In this document: positions 26,501 through 33,239 of the stretch, piece after piece
Layout of the letters: every line of letters begins with the position of its first letter
Position numbering within the stretch: the first letter of the stretch is position 1
Source of the DNA: Armatimonadota bacterium
GTDB lineage: Bacteria > Armatimonadota > Zipacnadia > Zipacnadales > JABUFB01
Length of the DNA stretch: 64,000 nt
NCBI GenBank assembly: GCA_013314775.1
Contig: JABUFB010000008.1
Span: 248,001-312,000 of the forward strand
Direction of reading: 5' to 3'
Made by a program: the position numbers and the translations under genes
Notes under the pieces: model-generated
Database searches by the model: none
Seen by the model: only the letters and a program-made list of their open reading frames with translations
What the model was told of the DNA's origin: nothing

Positions 26501-26747
26501 CATCGCTCTGGGCGGCGTACTCTTTCGCCGAGACATACTCGCGCCCGATGATGTAAGTCTGCGGCTCACCGTTCATGATTCGGGCGAGTTGCGCCTTCGC
26601 CCAGTCATGTTTCTCCACATTCTCCCGCCCGATGGCGATCCGCTCGGGCGTATAGAACGTCTGGCTGCTCTTGGCATGCGCCACGGGAGACGGGGCCAGG
26701 ACTATCCCTCCCAGCAGACTCAGCGCGATCAGGTTTCGTGCATGCAT
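23583..26747 (-). CDS. Exported heparinase II/III-family protein
   Basis: A 1054-residue secreted polysaccharide lyase-like protein. ATG 26747 has AAGGAGG seven bases upstream. Residues 1-25 are a signal peptide ending in AHA. Residues about 60-470 form the helical (alpha/alpha) toroid, with a HGNEGHHQ segment near residue 330, the kind of Asn/His cluster used in catalysis by this superfamily. Residues about 490-780 are the heparinase II/III-type beta-sandwich (NRRAVVLNYAATPGHRQQDN), and the remaining 250 residues are extra beta domains. Family members cleave uronic-acid glycans by beta-elimination (heparin, alginate, ulvan-like polymers). It lies 69 bases downstream of the 1275-residue lipoprotein gene in one operon. 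Substrate unknown. Confidence 0.85.
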   Translation of the reverse strand: MHARNLIALSLLGGIVLAPSPVAHAKSSQTFYTPERIAIGRENVEKHDWAKAQLARIMNGEPQTYIIGREYVSAKEYAAQSDEFMWLLQPTTRLPRVSTHETMAECPIHGTEVRKINAFHPWRIDPIRHPYQIQCALGKEWYPSNDWVNGDMTSGEFPDDGNGILHKGRRFYMLREYAHAAYCAVTIPCLRALSQAWLLTGDTQYAHKCGVLLARLASEYPNHDDRKDRLYLAPYGGRHPHYTWKTGGMITDLIWETFCTEAAVLAYDAIYDYLGQDEALIEFVRSKGLPVENADDLRRYIERYILKAAAVGLLNGDIHGNEGHHQALAMTIALVLDDYTGPSPNSLDMLEYTYHGEGRAAYILANGLYRDGGGHESPNYNAIKFDFIRVARLMEQARGLHPDLLPVERYPDIFAEAKARAMFDYFIDVMVMDTFIPSIGDCAGRLVPRRVKPDYYSYVGAPNLYAFERFGDPKYARASTRPNGTMIAGELFEEYPAEALEAAIAGDSGQIVRRSRLLDDYGVGILESGEGDNRRAVVLNYAATPGHRQQDNLNLEFFARGIDLLPDLGYPFGWDYRWEWDANIMAHNTVSVGETQADTRQRVGNESSLFVSESGVHAIVAHHNPYPTEAGLSKAAAPGVDLYERTVLLVDIDPKRFYVVDLFAVNGGDQRDQSWHGPLVSPKAPDLDWKVQETGTLAGPDVAQFARYKDRWGREWVNFPSFVRNIRRARLDGPAVWTWDYGMAERDRLNVHVIPLGGPLEAIMGTGRSPARPQDWGLDYVFLRRTAEITERSLFLTVLDAYQGDAPTVTGVRVISQDPLEIEVSYEGGSDRVCIGTPAGPSLTTAHREHGIRVISTVNGEIRRDVQAGHWAPGQGPGYAHAELVATDCPAQRVAIPYSEALEAICEPGRAVRIFNEWRTAMFRVVATAREGDRLWLTLDTSALLAKGPVTAVEDGRLEVGAHFTLSTGGVDNEGNLIESRHLYFAGSRLGEGDASLKVCGTWRKSGSETRVFVEGADRETLERAFLGRMANIWQYGVGDTLEVVRVEADVVGE

Positions 26748-26816
26748 GCAACTGCCTCCTTGGGGGGCGGCAATCATCCGTTGCTTGCGTCCGCTTTGCG
26801 GTGCAGGGCCGCAACC

Positions 26817-29800
26817 TCACTTCGGCCTCACCCAGTCCACATCCAGCACCGTGCCCGCAGGTGCGTTCGCAGGTTCGATGTCCAGGCGCAGCTGCACGAT
26901 GTTCCCAGACCACAGCGGGTGGTCAGACAGGTCCCACTCCACCTCATGCCACCGGCCGTCAGCCGGCACCTGCACGGCCATCTCCTTATCCGGCCCCCAA
27001 GCCGGGGATGTGTTGGATCGCCAGAAAAGGCCGACGGCATTGCCCGCGGTCATGCGAACCCGGGCTGTCAGTCGCTTGAAAGTGCGCGCGGGGATCGCCG
27101 AAGGACCGCTGACACAGTACGGATCGGGCCCTGTGCTGGTAACCCGCAGCGCGCCGTCACGCTGGAACACCGTGCAGGCGTGGGCCTCCGTCCAGCCCTG
27201 GGTGTCCTCATCGAACTCCCACACATCCCGTTCCTGTGGAGCTGCGAGCTCCTGTCGTTCGAACCCCGAGGCCGTCACATCCAGGTTCCCCTCCGCGTCC
27301 GTCTGCACGCCGATGCTCACGATGCCCAGCGCCTGGTTCCAGTGCCAGCCGATGCTGCCCGCGGGAAGGTCGTCCACTCTCGCGAGTGCGGTCCCGGCGG
27401 ACGTCACAAGTGCCCCATCGCCGGGCCTGACCGGTGCCACGCTCAGGTAGACGGTTCGCGACGGGAAATACTTGCCCCGAATGCGCAGATCACTGCCCTC
27501 GGCGGATGCCCGAATGTCGCACGGCGCGGTCACGTGCAGGCGTCCTGCGCCGGTCTCCACCGGCTGCGAGCGCAGGCCTGGGTCCATTCCGTGCAGCGCG
27601 AAAACGTTGAGCACGATGTCCTCAGGGTTGATGTACACCGGGTTTCGGTGTGTGAACCACTGGCCGTAGCTGTCTGGATAGGTGCCCGTAAGTTCGCCGC
27701 TGTCCCAGGGCCACTGCTGGTGGGTAGCGCTGGAAGTCATTCCGTCCACCTGCAGACGCCATAGAGGATTGTCATCGAACCGCATGAGTTCCACGAGCCC
27801 GTAGGCATACACCAGCCCGCACCATTGCACAGGAAGGCCGATCCAGGTGTGGGTGTAGAAGGTGCTGCCGAAGACGGGGATGCTCGCGTACCGCATCCCG
27901 GGCCGCTTTCCGTCATCCCAGACATACTGGAACGGCAGGCCAGTGCGGGCCCAGAACCGGGCGTCCTCCAGATACTGCGGATCGCCGGTCGCCTGGTATG
28001 CCCACACGCAGGCGCGCAAGGCGTACGCTGAAGCCAGCACGTCCGGCTCCAGAATAGGGCACTCCCAGCCCTGTGCACCACGGGGCACGTTCAACTCCCT
28101 CAGGCGCTTCAGGCCCTTCTCCATAGCCGCAGTAACTACCGGGTCACCGGAAATCGCCGCGTACTTCGCCAGGGTGTACACATTCCGTCCGACGATCCCC
28201 GATGTCTGCGTGCCTGGCTCGCCCAGCATCTTCTGGTCGCCGCTTGGATAGTACCCCCAGCCGCCATTCTCCTCCTGGTCTCCCAGCGCCTGATAGGCCT
28301 GGTCGCGCATGCCCGCATACGATCCCGGTAGGTGGCCCCAGTGATACGGGAACTCCCAGCCCATGATGTGACAACCAGCGCGACTCGCAAGCCCCTTCTC
28401 ACCCTCCTGCTGGATGGTCTGGTTGCCCACCAGGTTCACTGCGTCCATGACCTTCCGCCGGTCCTCCCCCTCCGCCACCCCGAGGGCGTCCGTGAGCAGA
28501 AGCGTGGCATATCCGGGCGAGTTGAACGAGCTCCAGCCCACCACGTGCCGCATCTTGTTGGTCTCCGCATCCCAGACGCTCTTCAGGAACCCGTGGCGAC
28601 ACAGAGCCACCTCCTCCTCGAAGCTCCGGGCCCACGCCTCGGCTGGCGGGTAGCCGATCAGTTCGTCGAACCACTCGTACGCCGTGGTCGCGTCCGGCTT
28701 CGGCACGCCCGCCACGATAATCTGGCTCAGCCTCCAGGGCTTACCGGGCTCCAGCGCCACCGGCTCCGCGGCGAAGCGCTCGTGCTCCGGCACGAAGTCC
28801 GGCACGGAGGGCAGGAAAAGCTGCATGAAGTGATTATCCTGGTGGTTGAGGAAGTCCGGCGACGCAAAAGCTGCGCCTGGAGCGATGTTGTCGCCATCCC
28901 ACTTCTGAGTGGCATCCCACGCGATTCCCAGAACCGGGCCGCCATCGCGGGTTTCGACCATCATCAAAGGCACGGTTATTTTGAACTTGTGGGGAGTCCA
29001 GCGCTTGTTCAGCGGTGGGGCCAAATCCCGGGTGCTGGAGCTCCTCTCTTCCGCATAGAGATACTCCAGCCCGGGGAAGATAGCGATCCCCTTGTCTGCT
29101 CCAGTCGACCGGTCGCCCGCATGCACCGCTGGGCCACGGAAGGCCGCCAACTTTACAGGGCGCAGCGCGTCCAGTTCCGCATCCACCCGGATGCCCGGCC
29201 GATCATCAGACAGCCGCGCGGACAGCTTGCAGGCGATCCCCGCATTGAGCGTGGTCTCGGCGTCGAACCCCGCGCCGTCCTCATCCGTATCCGGCGTCAC
29301 CATGTGGAATGCCGGCGCCTCCTGCTCTCCGGCGGCCAGCACGAACTCCACCCAGGGGCAAACGCTCCCCGCAAGCTCCCACTTGTCATCTGCCCAGACG
29401 TATGCCAGTGCGCCAAGGCCTGTGGCTTCCTTGTTCACCACGAACCGGCAGAAGGGGTTCTCGATCATCAGGTATGGCGCGCCAAGTTCGGTCACCCGGG
29501 CTTTTTCCGGCCGCCCCGCCGGCAGTTCAGGCAGAGCCGGCCAAAGGCGGGTCAGGTTCGTCCACGACTGGCTTGCGGTCTGATCGCCCAGCCGGACCGT
29601 CACCTGCATGCGGCTAACGTCGGCCAACTCGAACTCGATTTCCCCCGTCTCACCCGCCGCAACCCGCTCAATGGGCTTTGTGGCCCCGTTGCAGGTCACC
29701 GTCGCACCATGTTCCGGAACAACTGCGCCGCGGCCGGTGTTCGGCACCGCTACCTTGATCCTCATCGGTTCGCCTTCGAAATTCACTGCCCGGGTCGGCC

Positions 29801-30644
29801 CGGCGCTGATCGTCCCCAGCATCGGCTGCCAGCTTCCACCCCAGGCTTCGAGAGCTCCCGCGTCTTCCGCTTCCCAGCGCCACCGCACGCAGTCTGGTGA
29901 TTTCCCGAAGTCAAACTGCAGAGAAGCATAGCCGCCCTCAGCGGAGATCGTGGACAGGTCGGCGCTTGCCGCCGCCTTCGCTACGGGGTTCCCGGCCGCA
30001 TCAAGGCCCTCCACGGTCACAGTGCCGCCCGGTTTCTCGGCTCGCACGATGAGCACCCCGCTGACCCCGACCACTTCCGCGCCCTGCTCCAGCACGCGGT
30101 CATCCACGGACACCAGCATCGGATCCCCGAACATGGCCCAGTCGTAGCTTGAATTGTTCGCCTCGCCCGGATGGGTCCTTAGCGAAAGCGTAACTGGTCC
30201 CGGCGCGGCCAGGTCCACGGGTGACACGACCGCCTTCCAGGCGCTCTCTTTCAGGGTGATGTCCACCAGCGTCTGAGCGCCCAGGCCCACCTGGAACCGG
30301 ACCCCATCCGGCGGGTTTTTCTCATCATCCCAGTTGAACCCGTCGGAGATCCCCACGTAGCCCAGGAGGAACAGCCGTTGGCCCTCTGCCGGATCGACCT
30401 TCACCGGCGGGTAATTTGCCACCGAAAACTCCGCATTCTGCGGATGTAGGAACACCGCGTTCATCCCCACACCGCCGGCTCTCCCCGGCTTACGCAATGC
30501 GCAGGACATCGAGTTCTCAATGGTGGCTGTTTCGAAAGCATCTACCCCGCTCCACAATAGCTCAGCAACCCGGGTCTCGGCCGCCTGGCAACCCACCAGC
30601 ACTACGAGGCAGAGCACAATTGTGAGCACGGCGTATCCCTGCAT
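26817..30644 (-). CDS. Large multidomain lipoprotein, probable polysaccharide-active protein
   Basis: A 1275-residue lipoprotein. The signal (MQGYAVLTIVLCLVVLVGC) ends at Cys19. Residues about 25-180 resemble an NPCBM-type sugar-binding domain (ELLWSGVDAFETATIEN). Residues about 400-650 are a large beta-sandwich, about 660-1000 a helical toroid (WARSFEEEVALCRHGFLKS, then ENGGWGYYPSGDQ and PQYLEDARFWARTGLPF), and about 1140-1275 a jelly-roll (DVWEFDEDTQGWTEA). This order is that of multidomain lyases or glycosidases, but I cannot assign a family. ATG 30644 has GAGGG upstream. It precedes the heparinase-like gene by 69 bases and presumably acts on the same surface-bound glycan. Confidence 0.6.
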   Translation of the reverse strand: MQGYAVLTIVLCLVVLVGCQAAETRVAELLWSGVDAFETATIENSMSCALRKPGRAGGVGMNAVFLHPQNAEFSVANYPPVKVDPAEGQRLFLLGYVGISDGFNWDDEKNPPDGVRFQVGLGAQTLVDITLKESAWKAVVSPVDLAAPGPVTLSLRTHPGEANNSSYDWAMFGDPMLVSVDDRVLEQGAEVVGVSGVLIVRAEKPGGTVTVEGLDAAGNPVAKAAASADLSTISAEGGYASLQFDFGKSPDCVRWRWEAEDAGALEAWGGSWQPMLGTISAGPTRAVNFEGEPMRIKVAVPNTGRGAVVPEHGATVTCNGATKPIERVAAGETGEIEFELADVSRMQVTVRLGDQTASQSWTNLTRLWPALPELPAGRPEKARVTELGAPYLMIENPFCRFVVNKEATGLGALAYVWADDKWELAGSVCPWVEFVLAAGEQEAPAFHMVTPDTDEDGAGFDAETTLNAGIACKLSARLSDDRPGIRVDAELDALRPVKLAAFRGPAVHAGDRSTGADKGIAIFPGLEYLYAEERSSSTRDLAPPLNKRWTPHKFKITVPLMMVETRDGGPVLGIAWDATQKWDGDNIAPGAAFASPDFLNHQDNHFMQLFLPSVPDFVPEHERFAAEPVALEPGKPWRLSQIIVAGVPKPDATTAYEWFDELIGYPPAEAWARSFEEEVALCRHGFLKSVWDAETNKMRHVVGWSSFNSPGYATLLLTDALGVAEGEDRRKVMDAVNLVGNQTIQQEGEKGLASRAGCHIMGWEFPYHWGHLPGSYAGMRDQAYQALGDQEENGGWGYYPSGDQKMLGEPGTQTSGIVGRNVYTLAKYAAISGDPVVTAAMEKGLKRLRELNVPRGAQGWECPILEPDVLASAYALRACVWAYQATGDPQYLEDARFWARTGLPFQYVWDDGKRPGMRYASIPVFGSTFYTHTWIGLPVQWCGLVYAYGLVELMRFDDNPLWRLQVDGMTSSATHQQWPWDSGELTGTYPDSYGQWFTHRNPVYINPEDIVLNVFALHGMDPGLRSQPVETGAGRLHVTAPCDIRASAEGSDLRIRGKYFPSRTVYLSVAPVRPGDGALVTSAGTALARVDDLPAGSIGWHWNQALGIVSIGVQTDAEGNLDVTASGFERQELAAPQERDVWEFDEDTQGWTEAHACTVFQRDGALRVTSTGPDPYCVSGPSAIPARTFKRLTARVRMTAGNAVGLFWRSNTSPAWGPDKEMAVQVPADGRWHEVEWDLSDHPLWSGNIVQLRLDIEPANAPAGTVLDVDWVRPK

Positions 30645-31072
30645 AACTGTCCACCCTCTTTCGGACTGTAATGGGTTACTGTTGGCCGTTGCTGCCCCTC
30701 AATCCTCCGCCCGCAACAGATGAGGCCACGAAAGCGCCATCGCGGTTCGCGGCCAGTAGTGTACCCCCCATGGTTCGCACTGCTTTTCGAAGCAGTGTTC
30801 GTGGTCAGGCGCACGGGGCGGGGCCTGGTGTGGCATCCATCGCGACAACTCCACGGGCCCTGGGAGGACCGAGGCGCCGTCTGCTTCGGGCCGGGCCCCG
30901 GCGCATACTTGAGGCAGGTCGCCGAGACCCGCCCGGTAAACGCCGGGCAACCAACGACCATCAGGGGGCAAGAGTTCTTCAGCCCGCCGCGTCACCGATG
31001 ACCAGCAGCACTCTGTCGATGGTCAGCTCTGCCGCTCGCGATCGAGTGATGTTGGGGGCTTGTACCGTCTTC
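30645..31072. other. Non-coding stretch upstream of the 1275-residue lipoprotein gene
   Basis: About 430 bases without a credible gene. It contains a hairpin, CACTGCTT at 30778-30785 with AAGCAGTG at 30790-30797 around TTCG, a stable tetraloop. Frames on the minus strand here do not resemble the missing C-terminus of the truncated isomerase just upstream. The stretch probably holds the lipoprotein gene's promoter and the decayed end of that isomerase gene. I see no clear sigma-70 boxes. Confidence 0.4.
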
Positions 31073-31612
31073 TCACCAACGCTCCACACCCGCCTGCTCA
31101 AATGCCCGACGCAGATTGCGATAACACTTTTCCGCCCCCAACAGCCGGCCCACGCGTTCCGAGCGATCGCCTGCCTCAGTACAGTGGGCCTCACCCGCCA
31201 GCACAAACCCTTCTTCCTCCGCAACTGCCCCGTACTGATCGAGTTGCTCCGCCATCCTGTCTTTGATCGTCTCCCAATCCGCCGCGTGCCCGGCGAATCC
31301 CACCGCCGGCACGGGCTCCATCCCAGCACCCAGGGCGCGCGCCGGCTGCCCACAGACCCGCAACCGTTCCACGGTCTCCCCCATTCCCTTCCGGTCTTCG
31401 TGATGAAGATGGCCCGTGATGATCAGCGCGGGGACTCCCAGGCCGTTATCCTCGAGGCACGCCGCCAGTTGCTTTCTCCGCACCGGGGCTATCTGCTCCA
31501 GGGTGGCCACGACATACCGGTTGCTGATGCAGATCTCCACGTCGTCATATCCGATGCGCCCGAGTTCGCCGAAGGCACGCTCAAGCGCCACCGCAGGCGT
31601 TGGGTGGTTCAC
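31073..31612 (-). pseudogene. Truncated sugar-phosphate isomerase-like protein
   Basis: The 179-residue frame resembles the first two thirds of an AP-endonuclease-2/xylose-isomerase barrel: LGRIGYDDVEICISNRYV (first metal-side strand), PALIITGHLHHE and YGAVAEEEGFVLAGEAHC, where the last Glu is a usual metal ligand. After AGEAHC the sequence loses family character (an Arg-rich stretch) and stops 36 codons later, where full members continue for about 100 residues with the Asp/His and final Glu ligands. Both other frames of the following region lack these too. So it is probably frameshifted and decaying, or a much-shortened protein. It follows the MFS gene by 35 bases on the same strand. GTG start; a weak AAGG site upstream. 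Confidence 0.5.
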
Positions 31613-31647
31613 TTAGGCCGCCTTGATACCAGGCAATTCCTTTCGGT

Positions 31648-33060
31648 TCACGCGGTCTGTGGCTGCTCCAGGTCCGCCTCGGTCATGTCCTCAGCCCTGG
31701 GCCGCGGTCGGGCAGGCAGGAAGACTGCCACCAGCGCGGTGGTTACCCCGAGGATCCCCAGGGCCACCCAGAAGCTTGCCGTGAGACTCCAGGTATCCGA
31801 CACCCACCCGTACATAACCGGCGCAAAGCTCACCAGTGACGAGACCATCATGAGGAACGCGATATTGCGTCTTATCTGCGACTTTGGAGAACAGGCAACG
31901 GGGTAGTTCACATAATAGACGCCGAAAAGTTCGCCTGCGCCGTTGATTCCGAAGGCGAGCATGAACCAGTTGCCGGACACCAGAAGAACCCATAGCACGC
32001 CGAGAATCTGCAGCGCTGCGGTGACCAGCAGCGGAACCTTCGGATTGGTCCGCGTCAGTAGCCAGCCCAGGAGGAACCCCGCCAGCATTTTGAAGCCGAA
32101 TCGAAGAGCAAGCTGGTAACCCACGAGAGTGTCGGGGTCAACGCCAAGTTTCTCCCGGGTCACCAGGCTCATGTTGTTCTGCACCATGTTCCCGCAGTAG
32201 ATGAGCAGGTATGCGATGCACGCGAACAGGAGTACCCGGTAGCCGATGATTTGTTTGAATCCACCCAGTACTGCGACCTTGAACGGTTCGCGCTCAGCAT
32301 CCCGCACCGGCATCGGGAAGCGGTACAGCTGCGCGAGGTAGGCCCCGAAGGCCATGATCGGCAGGCTGGCGCCGAACAGGAGCGCGAAGTTGTACGGGTA
32401 CTGAATCTCCGACAGAACCGGCGGGCTCCAGCCGAACAGGTTGCCGTCCAGAATCAGTTGTGCTCCCAATGACCCCGCTACCGCAAAGCCCGGGCCCCAT
32501 CCGAACGCCAGCGCAAGGGCCTTGCCCCGCCTGTGCTCCGACACCCCGCGGCCAAAGCACTCCCAGTTGAAGGTGAATGCAGCCCCGTTCGCACAGCCGA
32601 GAACTCCGGCGTGGATCACCAGCGACCAGACGATGATTTCCGGCGGTGCCCCCACCAGCAGCACGATGGCTACCCCGGCGCCCATCAGAGCGCAGACCAG
32701 GTAGGACACGCTGATTGTTGTCTTCAGCAGCCGCGTCTGAGGCACCAGCCAGGCGATGAACACCGGGAACCATGCCATCGCCAGGTACACGCTGCTGGGC
32801 AGGTTCGCCATGGCGTCTGAGGTCTCAAGACGCTTGCACAGCGATGCCTGGACGAAGCCCACGTAGAGCACCGGCGCGGCCAGGTAGATGAGCGACACCA
32901 GGGCCGCGTAGATCAGCCCATTGCGGTCCTGGGTTGCCACATCCAGGTGCACGTCACTCGCATCGTCCGGATAGGGCGCCGGGTCCTGCGGCCGCACCGC
33001 CTCCAGACTCTCCTGCGCTTCCGATGTCTCGTCCCGGTTGGAGTTGCCGCGTTCAGCCAC
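31648..33060 (-). CDS. MFS transporter, probable sugar importer
   Basis: A 470-residue major facilitator with a 45-residue acidic, Pro-rich cytoplasmic N-terminus and twelve hydrophobic segments. The first reads NGLIYAALVSLIYLAAPVLY; a central cytoplasmic loop (PVRDAEREPFKVAVLGGFK) separates the halves; the charged tail ends at PQTA. GTG 33060 has GGGGAG seven bases upstream. Family members couple solute movement to ion gradients. It is first in the minus-strand carbohydrate run that includes the heparinase-like gene and is divergent from a beta-helix gene, with a LacI-like operator core (33080-33090) about 20 bases before its start, so substrate-controlled import of oligosaccharide breakdown products is likely. 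Solute not determinable. Confidence 0.85.
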   Translation of the reverse strand: MAERGNSNRDETSEAQESLEAVRPQDPAPYPDDASDVHLDVATQDRNGLIYAALVSLIYLAAPVLYVGFVQASLCKRLETSDAMANLPSSVYLAMAWFPVFIAWLVPQTRLLKTTISVSYLVCALMGAGVAIVLLVGAPPEIIVWSLVIHAGVLGCANGAAFTFNWECFGRGVSEHRRGKALALAFGWGPGFAVAGSLGAQLILDGNLFGWSPPVLSEIQYPYNFALLFGASLPIMAFGAYLAQLYRFPMPVRDAEREPFKVAVLGGFKQIIGYRVLLFACIAYLLIYCGNMVQNNMSLVTREKLGVDPDTLVGYQLALRFGFKMLAGFLLGWLLTRTNPKVPLLVTAALQILGVLWVLLVSGNWFMLAFGINGAGELFGVYYVNYPVACSPKSQIRRNIAFLMMVSSLVSFAPVMYGWVSDTWSLTASFWVALGILGVTTALVAVFLPARPRPRAEDMTEADLEQPQTA

Positions 33061-33079
33061 GAGTTATCTCCCCTGTGCT

Positions 33080-33090
33080 CAAACGGTTTG
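33080..33090. promoter_or_regulatory. LacI-family-type operator core
   Basis: CAAACGGTTTG is an inverted repeat matching the AANCGNTT core used by many LacI/PurR-type regulators. It lies in the 179-base divergent gap between the MFS gene and the beta-helix gene, where one bound repressor could control both. No regulator gene is nearby; a single core match is weak evidence. Confidence 0.35.
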
Positions 33091-33148
33091 GGTGTTTCCC
33101 CCCACGCACTGACCCGCAGTCTGGGGAAGTTCAATCTGCGGAGAAGCG

Positions 33149-33238
33149 AGACCTCCAGCCGGGTAGAGGAAGGTGCGCGGCGTCTCCTCGGCCAACATGT
33201 CTGGGCGAGCCACCATAGCGGCTGCCCGGAGGAGGTCT
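33149..33238 (+). promoter_or_regulatory. Possible Shine-Dalgarno-masking stem before the beta-helix gene
   Basis: AGACCTCC at 33149-33156 is exactly complementary to GGAGGTCT at 33231-33238, which contains the ribosome site of the gene starting at 33240. Pairing would hide the site; the loop of 74 bases could hold further structure. Translation could thus be switched by a ligand, protein or antisense RNA. Confidence 0.35.
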
Positions 33239-33239
33239 T

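Noticed and set aside
25545-27764. Long plus-strand frame of 739 codons opposite the heparinase-like and 1275-residue lipoprotein genes
   Set aside because: It spans two genes with clear signal peptides and family motifs on the minus strand. Its own product is His/Arg/Pro-rich with no domain, as expected for an antisense shadow in GC-rich DNA.
30671-31906. Plus-strand frame of 411 codons across the gap and the truncated isomerase
   Set aside because: Low-complexity translation without motifs, and it crosses the start of a recognisable minus-strand transporter operon.
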